Shown piece by piece: positions 12,456 through 24,544 of a DNA stretch of 64,000 nt. The notes below the pieces were generated by a model. It searched no databases, was not told the origin of the DNA, and saw only the letters and a list, made by a program, of their open reading frames with translations. The stretch is from Sphaerolaimus hirsutus (Eukaryota; Nematoda; Chromadorea; Monhysterida; Sphaerolaimidae), in NCBI GenBank assembly GCA_964036195.1, contig OZ038452.1:29461785-29525784 (forward strand), read 5' to 3'. The position numbers were made by a program, and so were the translations under genes. Each line of letters starts with the position of its first letter. The stretch's first letter is position 1.

Positions 12456-14127
12456 GTCTGTAATATGCAATCATTGAAATGCACAGGCTTTAATTGCAAT
12501 CACTAATAATACTTATTTTATTCTTTCACTTTTCTTGTCACTTGTCCACTTCTGAAATTGGCACTTGAAATTGGTCACTTTGGTTTTCACTTTAAAGTTT
12601 ACTTATTGATAATTATTCATAAATGATGAACATTGCATAAACATTAAAACTTGAGTTCCATAACTAATGCAACTTCTTTATGTAATCAATTAAGCGGTAA
12701 AAGTTTGAACACATTCCATCTGTGGCATTTTTGATCTTGATTTCGTGGATGTATTTATGTATGGAATTTCTGTTGGATTTGTGTTAGGTGATTAGGCACT
12801 GATAATGTTTTGTTGCTTTTTATGTAGGATTTGCTTAACAGTATGAATGAATAGAATATTGAAAGCGTGTAAAAATTTTAACAGCAGAAACATTGATGTT
12901 CTCAAGGATCAAAAACAATTACAAAAACTGACTACCATCAACAGTAAAATATATCCTGACATTTTTAAAACACATGCTGCCCCTGTTAAATCCATACTTT
13001 CTAAAATAGTTTCATATCTCTCAATTCTTCTTGAATCATCATTATCATACCTGGTGATTGCTACACCCTGTTTTTTTCTTGGTTTTGCTGTGAAAAGTCC
13101 AAATATCATTGGCTGCTTTGTTGAGCTTATCTTGACAGTTGTGACATAATTTGATGTTTTCTGGGTGCTGCGTTATTGTTGAGGAAGATTGTTATCAGTG
13201 GCAGTGCACTATTCCGCATGTAAACCCATCCCGCATGTTGACCCGGAACACCATTTAATTATACCTGCCATGTTGAAAATAGGTAATGAAACACACTGGT
13301 TATTTTGATAGTGAAAATCTATAAGAAGTATAACAATTAGGGAATTTTGGTGAAAATTAGGGTAAAATTGCTCAAAAACGCTCCAGATAGCTAGATAGCT
13401 AGGCAATTTGCGGGTGGGGGGGGTTGTTCAGGGGAATGTAGCCAAAAAAAATTGCGCCAGGGATAGATAGATTGTTTGGGGTGGTGTTACCCACCCCCCT
13501 TTCTTATCCCTGCAGGCATAATGTGTCTATAATGGGTCTACATGCGGAATGGGCTTTGATGCGGAATGGGCCCTAGCCGTTATCAGTGGCTGTGCACATA
13601 ATTTTTTAATGACTTTTTGGCACACTAGTTTACAGCAGAATTTTTGGAAACTGATCAAGCAGATCTGAATGCATTTGAGTTTTTCAGAATACGGATTATG
13701 TCAATGGAAGTAACCCCTGGACATCAATCACTACTGGACATCTGCGCTCAGTTGACATGAAACACCCCTGGACATCCAAAAGCATGTGTGCCTGCCGAGC
13801 TACAGAACGCTTCCTATTTCAAATGTTTGCCATTGCTATTTAGCCCATCCAGTAGGTAACTGCAAAAGTGCATCAGAAGTGGCATGTGCTGCAGATGTCC
13901 AGGAATGATTTGTCTGGTACATGCATTTTAATGTATGCTGAGGGCAGATGTCCAGTGGCGTTTGATGTCCACTGCTGCTGAATCAGCAGCAAATCACTCG
14001 AGGTGAATCGCAGCTTGATGACTTTCAGATTTTGGGGACATCCATGCATCAAGCCCATGCGGTCAACTCAGGAAATTTTTTATATCCCTCATTTCAATCA
14101 ACTGCTCATAAAATTTATGTATTTATT
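12456..14127. other. Intergenic, 3' of SCO1
   Basis: AT-rich. A weak minus-strand open stretch at 12909-13109 may be an exon. 13200-13560 is an element remnant with ends TTCCGCATGTAAACCCATCC/CTACATGCGGAATGGGC. 13710-14060 has TGGACATC-type inverted repeats. Confidence 0.35.
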
Positions 14128-14394
14128 TCAGCAGCAACTCAAACTGCACCTGTCCTCCACTGGTGGCTCGGTACTTTTTGTGTCAACTCTACTTCTGGCA
14201 CTGCCAGAATCTGAAATGCCACCCAAAAATGTTTCTAGTGGCATCAAATATTCTGTAGTTACTTCAATCTCATCTGGTTTAGTGCTTTTTGAGCTATCTT
14301 TTGTTATTGCTTCCATTCCAATGGTGCTCAGTTCTGAGGTGTGGTCCTTGACTGTGGGTTGCTTAACTTCCTTGTGCTTCACACAGGTGCATAC
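14128..14394 (-). CDS. Candidate terminal exon of an unrecognised gene
   Basis: On the minus strand a TTATTACAG acceptor (intron ends at 14395) is followed by 88 open codons: VCTCVKHKEVKQPTV, then a Ser/Thr/Glu-rich stretch and DRCSLSCC before TGA. The composition is hydrophilic and looks coding, unlike the repeats around it. The opposite strand is also open but is hydrophobic and unordered. I recognise no domain. A transposon copy (14417-14639) lies directly upstream of the acceptor. Confidence 0.3.
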   Translation of the reverse strand, partial: VCTCVKHKEVKQPTVKDHTSELSTIGMEAITKDSSKSTKPDEIEVTTEYLMPLETFLGGISDSGSARSRVDTKSTEPPVEDRCSLSCC

Positions 14395-14416
14395 CTGTAA
14401 TAAGTGGGGGTTACCA

Positions 14417-14639
14417 GGGGGCAATCCCAAGCCCTGTAAAGTGTAAAGTAAAGTGTCAAATGTAAAGTCAATGCAAAGTAAAGTGTCAATCAAAACAAAA
14501 AAGAAAAGATTTTATTACTGAACTTTGCATGACAATTGACACTTTACTTTGCATTTGACTTTACATTTGACATTTGACCTTGCATTTGACTTTACATTTG
14601 ACACTTTACTTCACACTTTACAGGGCTTGGGATTGCCAC
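14417..14639. mobile_element. Introner-like MITE family 1 copy
   Basis: Ends GGGGGCAATCCC and GGGATTGCCAC around inverted AAGCCCTGTAAAGTGTAAAG. Lies directly upstream (minus strand) of the acceptor of the candidate exon 14128-14394, with the GTGGC end at the donor side. Flanking duplication not clear. Confidence 0.75.
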
Positions 14640-14942
14640 ATGGGTGGGGTTATTTTGAACCTCTGAATGGCTAGATAGGATGTCTGGAGGTTAACCAGAG
14701 GTTATAAATATTGAGGCGCTGCAGGGGAGGGCTGGGGTTGACAATGTATTTTTGTACTTTTAGATTTTTGCTTTGTTAGATATTGACATCACTCAATTGT
14801 TGCCATTTTTATGGAGAACCAGTGCTGTTTACTTATTGGAAAAATTGTTTGCGAAATACAGAAACCTATTAGATTGAGGAATATGTCTGTTTTGTAGATG
14901 ATATGGATAATGTTAGCTTGAAATTTTTATGTTAGGAAATAT

Positions 14943-15251
14943 TTAGGATAAATTCAACAAAACCCTACAAAACAAAATGCATTGGGATAATTCTTGGAGA
15001 TAAATAGATAAAAGTTGATAATCAATAGCTTGGCCTAGAGAGGATGCCACAGTTTCACACAGGGAGTTGTCCATTGGCATACTGACTTTCATTCTATGCG
15101 CTGCTATTTGCACTGAGTTTATCACATCAATATCATATTGCTGTACATAAATAGTGAAACTATTGATTCTGGCGATTTTAAATTCAGCAGAAACTGGTGG
15201 ACAACTCTGTGCAATACTGTGACCCATCTCCAAGCCTAACTCCAATGGCAG
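14943..15251 (-). CDS. Candidate exon of an unrecognised gene
   Basis: After a GTAACAG acceptor the minus strand is open for 102 codons (LPLELGLEMGHSIAQSC, then SAEFKIARINSFTIYVQQ, SVQIAAHRMKVSMPM, CETVASSLGQAIDYQLL) to a TAA at 14943. Codon use and mixed residue composition look like real coding sequence. No family recognised. It may belong with the open stretch at 14128-14394 and a weaker one at 12909-13109 (TAKPRKKQGVAITRYDNDDS), which has a CAG|GTATGA donor-like site inside it. Confidence 0.33.
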   Translation of the reverse strand: MPLELGLEMGHSIAQSCPPVSAEFKIARINSFTIYVQQYDIDVINSVQIAAHRMKVSMPMDNSLCETVASSLGQAIDYQLLSIYLQELSQCILFCRVLLNLS

Positions 15252-15312
15252 CTGTTACATTCATTTTTAAATGTATTCTTCTGTTAGCTTGTTGTAGAGT
15301 TCAATTCTTAAC

Positions 15313-15580
15313 AGTATACTCGGCGTACGTGATACTCTGCCCTCGCACTGATTTATGTCTAGTGTTGGAAGCGTGCCAATGATTATTAAATCATGCGATT
15401 TCCGTAAAAATATGAAAAAAATCATCGATGTGAATATGTTTATGAATAACATTATAACAACAATCAATTTTTTCATCTTTTTATGAAACTCGGACGCGTT
15501 AACCGTCGTTGGCACACTACCAGCGGGAACCACGCGTGCAGGGTGTAAAGTAACCGGAGTATACCAGTAGAATGTGCCAA
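15313..15580. mobile_element. MITE with TACTCGGCGTACGTGATACTC end
   Basis: Left end TATACTCGGCGTACGTGATA, then ATTTATGTCTAGTGTTGGAAGC and an inverted GTTGGCACACTACC, with a right end near GTAACCGGAGTATACCAG. Related copies at 31562-31803, 41800-41890, 52140-52350 and 62735-62960. Confidence 0.55.
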
Positions 15581-15599
15581 ACATTTCCAGCAACTGTAA

Positions 15600-17050
15600 A
15601 CTAAGTGTTGTTTTGTAATAATTTAAAAAATCCAAAAATCACCTGATAGTGCCAATTTGAGTCAGCAAAGTAGCAAAATGACTGGTAGGTGGTTGTGTTT
15701 TTCATTGTATTCTTTACACTGGTAATGTCAGCAAGGCCGAACATCGTTGCCAAGTCATGTGCTGTTAAGCAAGTTTCTTGAGTGAACCCTGCAAATGGTT
15801 ATTATTTATGGCTTCCTTGGTTCTTGCAATATTTGAGTTAAATATATTTAATTAAATTTAGTTAATAAATTTAATTAAATGAGTTTAGTTCATTTGGCTA
15901 TAGGGAATGCATTGCAAATATTCACAAAATAACAATTTCAAATAACTAGAAATCTTTACATTTTGGTAAACACCCACATGGATACATCTTTATAATTTGT
16001 TCTTTTTCGAATTTTCTGTGTTGTGATCATTCTACCCAGATTCAATTTAGAGAGCAAATGTGGTGCAAATCCTGCTGATTTTCATGTAAAATCATTATAG
16101 TGTTCAGTTAGGTAACAAGTGACGAGTACATTTGCTCACTCACAAGTTTGTTTTCATTTTGGAAATCTGTTAGCCTATGAATTCACAAGCAACTTGACAC
16201 ACTGCTCAAAAATTTTCTTATCACCATTGCTGCTTTTTCATATGCAGAATTACCCTGCTTACTAGTGCCTAAAAAATCTGCAAATCATATTTCATGGGCA
16301 ACCTATGGCAGATTTGCATCCAAATTGAACAAGGTGAAAAATTACAAACCGCTAGGAATGTATCTTCTACTGAAGCAGGCAGTGTCACAAAGTTTTAGAT
16401 CACAATATTTACACTCCCCACTTGCTGTCACAAATTGAAATAGAAAAACTGGTGCTACAAGTGCACTAATCAGCATTGCTATTCACCAATACATGGTCAA
16501 TTATAAATCATCAGTTTTGAGTTTGAATTGTCTGTCATCAAACTAGCAAATGATTAGCATTCCAGAGTTGATATCTGTAAATATTTCCAATTAATACAAA
16601 TAGAATATTAAATTCCTCAGTCACATTCAACTACAACATTGAGAGCATGCTTAACATCATTGTCATTAACATCACTGATAAACAATATGAATGTGGTCAC
16701 TAATCAAACATGTCATTGAAATGCTAATTAACCATCTACACAAATGCTTAAGGCAGCAGTGTTTTTGCATTTGCTGTTCTGTTCAAACCCACTAGAGAAT
16801 TCTTGTGTGTACATTGAGATCTATTTTTGACCCAAATAAGGCATAAGCTACTGTTGCATCCCTTTCAAAATGAATGGTGCCTAGTGCAAAGTAATGGATT
16901 ACCCTGATGAGGACTGAGTTCATTTTTATGCCATGTCATAACAGTTTGGTATGAGTATGCATCAAGGCAGTCATATCTCAATTTCAAGTCCATTCTCTAA
17001 AACGGGTTTAATGAAAGTAAATGGTCCATTTTACATATTTATCTACTTGC
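15600..17050. other. AT-rich intergenic sequence
   Basis: No exon, RNA gene or clear element end seen; a TTAATTAAATTTAGTTAATAAA tract lies near 15850. Confidence 0.4.
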
Positions 17051-17068
17051 CAATGGGATGTATCAGGG

Positions 17069-17247
17069 GCCAGTTCCGCAAAGTATTTACTTTAGTCTTA
17101 ACTTTACTCTTTACTCTTGACGTTACTCTTAACTTTCCATATATCAGTTGTTGTTTTTTTGACTTCACCCTTGACATCTTTACTTTACTTTTCTTTACTC
17201 TTCACTTTTTACTCTTTACTTTGCCACTCGCGGAACTGACCCATGAA
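17069..17247. mobile_element. MITE with GGGGCCAGTTCCGC ends
   Basis: Ends GGGGCCAGTTCCGCAAAGT and ACTCGCGGAACTGACCC around rows of TTTACTCTTAACTTTACTC. The end design resembles the introner-like families (GGNGCCANTYCC). Confidence 0.6.
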
Positions 17248-17481
17248 GAATCCTTGGTGTCTATTGTGAACTTGCATGATCAATCAAGCTTACATTTTGT
17301 TCACAAATGATTTTTACCCAACGTATAACATCAAAAATAAATAAAGAAATATATTATACAACATAAGAAACAATAAGCACATCAAGCTGAGTGGTATACA
17401 TATGGCAATGCACATGCATGTACACATTTTTACAATAGTTGTTAAAAATACCTAACTTTTTTTCAAAGTATATGTAAAAAC

Positions 17482-18038
17482 CAGAGTTGTTAAAATACCG
17501 GTATTTTTGGAAAGCGTAAGCGTAAGCGTAAATACACTTTCCAAATTTTGAGTATGGATACTCAAAGCGTAAGGTATTTTTAAAATACCTGGGAAAGCGT
17601 AAAAAAAGCGTAAGCGTAAATTTTTTTAACAGAGTCTTTGTTCAGAGGATTCTTACAAAATCAAGCACCCAGCGAAAATTTTGTGACGCCCACTTGGTAG
17701 TCTGTCCTTAGATTCATTCAATTCATTGGCAATTCATCGGCAGAAACACTTAGTCATTGCCGCAGGCAGAGTTCACTAAGGCAGAGGCATTTCCGCTTTT
17801 TCCAGTGCATTATTGCACACACGCAGTCACTTTTTTTTGGTACGCAGTATTTTTGATACTTTTTCAAACGCGTAAAACCGTACTGTGTGAAAAGCTTTTT
17901 TACGCTTTTAGTACCCGGGTAATTCGGCCGGGAAAGCGTAATAAAGCGTACGGGTATTTTTTGAAAGCGTAAGCGTAAGTATAAATACCCATTTACCCGG
18001 GTATTTCGGGTAAGCGTAAATACGCTTTCGCAACTCTG
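17482..18038. mobile_element. hAT-like MITE CAGAGTTGTTAAAATACC
   Basis: 8-bp duplication GTAAAAAC (17474-17481, 18039-18046); ends CAGAGTTGTTAAAATACC and CGCAACTCTG. Interior ends are rows of AAGCGTAAGCGTAAATAC. Sister copy at 38080. Confidence 0.87.
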
Positions 18039-18760
18039 GTAAAAACGTAAAGTATTTATGTTATACACACCCCTGAGTACAAAAAATGTATTTTTTAAAC
18101 TGATTTTTTACTGTTACTCATGACATGAGTATATGTGACTCAAATCCTTTTTCCTGGAAAACAAACGTGCAAACTTTTGAGAATTTTTGCCCCAGTTTTC
18201 AATCAAAATAACCAATTTTATACTGTTTTTTTGCCCGTTTTCACCTTCAAATTCCTGTGCCTTTTGGCCAATTTTCAGCTAGTTTTGGCTATACATGTGC
18301 TCTTATATATCCATTCCGGCTATTTTTTTCTATTTTTAGCTTTTTCACCCAATTTCCATTCCATGCCTTGAAAAACCTACATACCTATATAAAAGCCTAT
18401 AAGAAATACGTTTTCTGTACTTGAGTACTTTAAAAAAGTATATGTAAAGCCAGTACAGATACTTTTTTCAGAGGAAACACGAACATACTATTTTAACAGT
18501 ACTCGAGTATAAATATTTTTAAAGTAAACATAAGTCCATTTTAACAACTAATTTAAACAACACACGTGTGTCTTCATTTGAGCTAATCCAATGAAGCTGC
18601 AACACGGTAGCGCATACTTTCACTAGTGAAATGCAATACGTGCACCTTGATTAGCTCCAGCGCGCATCTGGAGTATCGCATGCGAGTGCTTAATGTAAAG
18701 TGTGCTGCAATTGGTACTGTATGAACTGAAGTGCTTCATATTTCAAAAGGGGGTTGTAGT

Positions 18761-19275
18761 GAGGGTGTCAACAAAAACTTTATTACGGAAAACGGAAACG
18801 GAAAAATTTCTGCACTTGCCGGAAAACGGAAACGAAAAAAATTTTGCACCTGCCGGAAAACGGAAAAATGAAAAGCCCGGAAACGGAAAAATTTGCTGAA
18901 CATCTGCCGGAAATGGAAAAAATTTGCTGAAATTTTGCCGGAAATGGAAAACTTTTTCTGGAAATGCAAAAACCTGCAGAAATTGGGTTGGAAACAGAAG
19001 AAATTCACATAATTGAGAACCTGCATGCGTGTTTATCAGTGTGGCTGAAACAGAAAACAGAAAATTTATTCTGAAAATGAAAAAAGTTGGAAAAACAGAC
19101 AATTGAGCCGGAAAACAGAAAGAAGGCGGAAAAACTCAAAATTTAGCCGGAAAACGGAAAATGAGCCCGAAAAACGGAAACGGAAAAAACTTTTGGCGGC
19201 CGGAAAACGGAAACGGAAACGAAAAAAAATTTGGCTTCGGAAAGCGGAAACGGAAAACGGAAAGTTGACACCCTA
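18761..19275. mobile_element. hAT-like MITE GAGGGTGTCAAC, interior GGAAAACGGAAAC
   Basis: 8-bp duplication GTTGTAGT (18753-18760, 19276-19283); ends GAGGGTGTCAAC and GTTGACACCCTA. Rows of CCGGAAAACGGAAACGG fill the interior. Confidence 0.87.
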
Positions 19276-19283
19276 GTTGTAGT

Positions 19284-21736
19284 GGAGGGCCCAGAACTTT
19301 GCCAAGTGGATATATTGGCACTGCATGCCCAATTAATGAAATAGGTAATTTTATTTTGATGGGAATTTTAACAGTGGATATATTTTTGTGTTGATTGCCA
19401 GCCAAAGTTCATCTGTTACTTGCCCAAATTCAGAAATAGATTCACCCTTTACCATTTCTCAGTTACTTTTCACCTGTGTGTATTTTATTCAAAACTATCC
19501 TACCCCCATAACAATTTTTTGTCTTGAGACCCCCAGTCTGAATTAAATACTGGCTTTTGTCCATACATTTGGCACTGGATGGGTGATTGATAGTATGCAC
19601 TATTACAATGGAGGTAATGCATCTACTTGCATTCTACTACCAGAGGATGTTCTAAATATTATGTAACACTTAATAATGCAGGGAAGTTGGGGTCTATGGC
19701 AAGCATGAAATTGACATGTTTGTGTGGGTTTTCTGTAAGGATTGAAAAGAAATAACACATTTTTACAGCTGCATTTAAAAAGCAAAATGTGAAAGGTTTT
19801 AAATGTTTAATTTGCATCACTGCACCTTTCTTTCAAATCTTGTCAACTACATATTCTGATTACCAATGACTTCTACTACTACTATTAATAATAATTCTAC
19901 TAATACCCAGAAGAATGTTCTATGGTAAAACAAGAACAATGCATTCTATTATTTTCTGGCGACAACTTGTTACTTGATCAAATCTAAACTATTTACCTAT
20001 TCTGGTTTCTTTTGTTTTTTTTACCACTTTATTCATTAAAAGTTGATGTTTCATTTTCCTAATAAAATCACTCTTCAATAAAACCAATTGAAATCAGCTT
20101 ATCAGGCACAATTCAGCTGAGAAAAGTATCTAACTGGGAACTTCTTGAGGCAGTATGATAAACAAAAAATGTATTGTCCACATTTGGATGGGAACTATAA
20201 TTGAAAACACATTGTCCTTTGTATAAATATGTAATAAACACAGATGTTAGACAAGATGAAATAAATAAAATAAGAAAAGCCATGTTGGACATATGATGTG
20301 GGAGCAGCACTGCAAGCCACAAAAAAATATACACTTTTCTCCATGATGAACATTGGTTATGTAATTATGAAAATGTAATCAACACAGACATTGTAGAAGG
20401 AGAAAATAGGTATGAGAAAAGGCAAGCAAATAACACTGAATATAAGAGCAGTACTGCAAATGGCAAAGAAATGATCAATGATTTTTACATGATAAACATT
20501 GGAGATGAATGTCTTTACTCTTTATCCCACTATTTATGTATTTATGTGTTATCATTTTCCATGAGCTTTTGTTACAATTTTTGGTTACTTTTCCATTAAT
20601 TTCTACTCATCTTGGTATGAGTGAGTACTCATATGAGTAAGCAGTAGTATTGCCAACCAAAATAATCAGTCAAAGATGGTGTGTGGCTTTCAAATTTCAG
20701 ATGGTGGGAGGCATTGTGCCACCCCAAAAGTAAAGTGCTAAGCTAAAATTTTGATGATGCGAGCACAATGCAAGCAAAGCCAAAGGCGAAAGTGTTATGA
20801 TGGTTTTGGCATAATTTTTGTGCTACCATCGGTGCTTGGTAGCATGCTTGAAGGGGGCTTCAGGCAGCTTACCCCCCCACCAAAGTCTTGGCACTTTTGA
20901 CATCTCTATAAGGCAACAATAAACCTCACGTAAAAGTGCTTAGGATCTTATGATTTCCATTACAAGGATCTTATGATTTCTATCCGTATATGTACTGTCT
21001 TGGAATCTAATAAGCTTGCATGATCATTGACTGCCATTTGCGTTAACACCAAGCATGTGTTTGTGTCGCATCCACAACTCTTGTAATACAGGTACTACCT
21101 AAACTTGAAGTGTCATCCATTTGGAAAAATTATGCTCATTTTCACTTACATTCACACATTTTTGCACCTTGGGGCTGGGCGCCAGCAAGTCTCACAAAAG
21201 TTTTCTTGGTGAATTTATGTTACCTTACAACTGGACATATAATATTTTTTTCGTTCAGGATCCCCATTACCCATTTTTTTACAAATCTGTAGGGAGACTT
21301 AAATCTGGCTCCTGGGATAAATTGATAGCTGGAGCGTTTGGGGGGGGGTAACCCCCCATACTGAACCCCTGCTCTTATCCTATCAAGTCACTGTATGAAA
21401 AATTTCAGGAACCCTTGAACATTGGTTGAGACATAGAATGAGGCATGTTTGTATAAAATAGAACATTTGACAATGTTAGTATTAATAAGTAGAAAAACTG
21501 ATGTCAGAGTGTCAGAGTGTCAAAAGCAGAGTGTCAAATGCAGAGTGTCAAGAGTCATGTAAAATGTCAAACAGGCAGTAAAAAGAAAATCAAACATTTT
21601 ACACAGCATTTTTCATGACTTTTAACACTTTGCATGACATTTGTCTGGGAGTATAGCCCCAGAATTACATGACAGCGATCATGAATTTCTAAATAGGTCA
21701 CTTCTTGAAGACCATTAACAACAAAAGGGCCACAAC
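19284..21736. other. AT-rich intergenic sequence
   Basis: A local duplication of ACATTGTAGAAG/TTGTAATAAACACAGATGTTAG-like sequence near 20200-20500 and a remnant of the TGTCAAATG family (21510-21640) are visible. No supported exon. Confidence 0.4.
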
Positions 21737-22806
21737 TAGGGAGTCAAAAAAAATTTTTACGGAAAATGGAAAGGGTAAAATTTGAAAGTTGCCGGAAAAC
21801 GGAAAGGGTAAAAACATTTATCGGCCTGAAAACGGAAACCGGAAGGGGTGAAATTTTTCATCTGCCGGAAAACGGAAAACGGAAAGGGTAAAAAAACTTA
21901 TCAGCCGGAAAACGGAAAGCGAAATTTGCACAGAAACAGAAAAAGTTAACAAAATGATGCTAGAAATAGAAAAATTTACATGAAACATCTGCATGCAGGT
22001 TTGCCTGTTTAGCTATGATTGTGGTAGCTGTATAGTTTTGAAGTTTTGATTGTACCAGTGTACCTTTACTTGTAATGAGCATCTGAACTGAACCAGCAAC
22101 AATCATTACAAAAGGACCAACGCAACAACAATACTCTGAATTTAGCAAAACGGATCTGTGATGTAACATAACAGTAAACAGTATAAGAGTGCACTCAGCA
22201 GACTGCAATGTATGCAACCAAAATGTCAGTGCTGAGTTGGATACAAGTGATGTTTCATGGAGATGGTATCATTATGGAGCATTTTCCTCTGAAAAATGCA
22301 TGGCATGCAGTCTTCAGAGTATATGAGACAATATAATGCCACATAGTGCCACAAAATACCACTGCATCAAAATCAAATGGTGTAACAATAATCAATTTGA
22401 GGCAACAGTTGATGCAACATAATCAACTTCTCAGCTGTTTCATCCTTCAAATTGCTACAAAGAAAGTGGGTCTTGAAAATACCAGTGGAAAAAGAAAAAA
22501 TACAGAGCAGAGAAATAATGGGAAGATGTCAGAAAACTGAAAATGTAGCCAGAAAATGGAAAAATGGTCCAGAAAAATGGAAATAGATCTAGCCGGAAAA
22601 CGGAAAAATGGTCCGGAAAACGGAAATGGATCTAGCCGGAAAACGGAAAAATGGTCCGGAAAAACGGTAAACGGTAAAAAAATTTAGCTTCCGGAAAACG
22701 GTAAAAAAATTTCAGCCGCCGGAAAACGGCAAGGGTAAAAATTTTCAGTGGCCGGAAAACGGAAAACGTAAAAAAATGCTCCGGAAAACGGAAAGTTGAC
22801 ACCATA
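21737..22806. mobile_element. hAT-like element TAGGGAGTCAA, interior GGAAAACGG
   Basis: 8-bp duplication GCCACAAC (21729-21736, 22807-22814); ends TAGGGAGTC and GTTGACACCATA. A 600-bp non-repetitive core (21910-22500) has no convincing coding sequence. Confidence 0.82.
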
Positions 22807-23284
22807 GCCACAACACATAAATACCATCTTATAAATAAAAATAATTAGTTATTCATTCAGTAGTATATAGTGGGAGTGAACTGCAAAGAAATGTGCACTC
22901 TCAATTTCTACTCAACACTAAAGAAGTGAATGTAGAAGTGTGCACAAACTCCAGTTTAGCCTAGGCTATTTTTCCCTTCCATCATGATTTTTTGTGGACA
23001 TAAGAAGGTTCCATTTTATATTTGCATTGAAAAATGTGATAGCACAGTGAATGCAGATCGTGATGGATCATGCAATTTTGGTATTTGATATCAAGGTAAG
23101 TGGAACAGCAATTTCCATTAACAATTGTTTTGTATTTAATGGCTTTTACCATTATTCAAATGAAAACCATGCCAAGGGTATAGGTCTGGCTTTGTTTACT
23201 TTACAAATGCAAAGTATAAATGGAGGTAAATAACAAAAATGATCAACTTATAAACATGGACCAAATTTCACAAGGACCAAATTT

Positions 23285-24190
23285 TGACCGGTGCTAGGAA
23301 CAAAACGCCTGGCGTCACTAGTCGTGACGTGCCTTCACGGCGACACTTCCCGACGCTGTGAAGAACTGGCCGGCGCTTCCCAGCGCTTCACGAAATTTGT
23401 TGTGAAGACACTTCACATTAAGCGGGAATTAGAGCTCAGCGTCGATTCGACGTGAAATGATGACGTGAAATGTCGTCGTGAAATTAATTACACGAGTGTG
23501 GATCATGCTACGGGTCTACAATTTTCTAAGGATAATATATGAATCAATACCTTAATCGTGTCCAATACTGAGTGTTATCAGCCACAACTAGAGCGAATTG
23601 AAAAATTCAATTTTTATCATTTCACGTCATCATCATTTCACGTCACAGTGTCAGGGAACAACTTGACATTTCACGTGAGACTGCTGCTTGCAATAGTCTG
23701 ACGTGAAATGTCAAGTTGTTCCCTGACACTGTGACGTGAAATGATGATGACGTGAAATGATAAAAATTGAATTTTTCAATTCGCTCTAGTTGTGGCTGAT
23801 AACACTCAGTATTGGACACGATTAAGGTGTTGATTCATATATTATCCTAAGAAAATTGTAGACCCGTAGCATGATCCACACTCGTGTAATTAATTTCACG
23901 ACATCATTTCACTTCATAATTTCACGTCGAATCGACGCTGAGCTCTAATTCCGGCCTCACAGACGTGCGTCACAACGCTGCACAAATGTTTTGTGAAGTG
24001 TCTTCACTTCTTCAGCGTCGCGAAGCTCGTTTCACGAAATTTTGGACTTCGTGGTGATAGGTGAAGTGTGTGGAAGACACTTCACCAAAAATTTCGTGAT
24101 GTGTGGTGAAGTGGGTGGCAGTGTCTTCACAGAGGCCGCTTCAAGCACATCCAGCCCGCTTCCACACACTTCACAGCAAAAAATAGACTC
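23285..24190. mobile_element. Large foldback element with CTTCACGTGAAG-type repeats
   Basis: Two arms of about 200 bp (about 23480-23678 and 23702-23905) are near-perfect reverse complements around a 23-bp loop (GAGACTGCTGCTTGCAATAG). Outer parts are rows of GTGAAGTGTCTTCAC. A related GTGAAGTGTCTTCC tract lies at 45285-45800. Confidence 0.7.
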
Positions 24191-24402
24191 GTGAACTAGT
24201 GCGTGGGCGGGGCCAATGCGGAACGCGAATTGTCAGCGCACCGCGCGTCAGTATTTGAACTTCGAAAGAGACGGGCAAAAAGGGAATCACAATGAGCTTA
24301 GCTTTTTTTATTCTGCAGATGTGACGAATGCCTCTTTGGAATTGATCCAAAATCCTAAGACTGGAAATTTTAGCGTGCCCGCCGCATTTTTGATAAGATA
24401 GC

Positions 24403-24512
24403 TACCGTATTTCTTCTAATAGAACGGCGCCGTTCAATTTATTTCGTCAACTTTTTTACATGCCGTTCTATTGGAGCTGGAGGTGTGCCGTTCTATTAGA
24501 AGAAATACGGTA
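24403..24512. mobile_element. MITE TACCGTATTTCTTCTAATAG
   Basis: Ends TACCGTATTTCTTCTAATAG and CTATTAGAAGAAATACGGTA with inverted GAACGGC units inside. Relatives at 39853, 41163-41792 and 59020-59343. Confidence 0.7.
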
Positions 24513-24544
24513 ATCGTATTGTCACTGTTGAATTGCTAACCACT

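Noticed and set aside
24216..24401. Possible small exon ending SVPAAFLIR
   Set aside because: Has a CTGCAG acceptor-like site but no partner exon, homologue or clear frame context; too weak to list as a gene.
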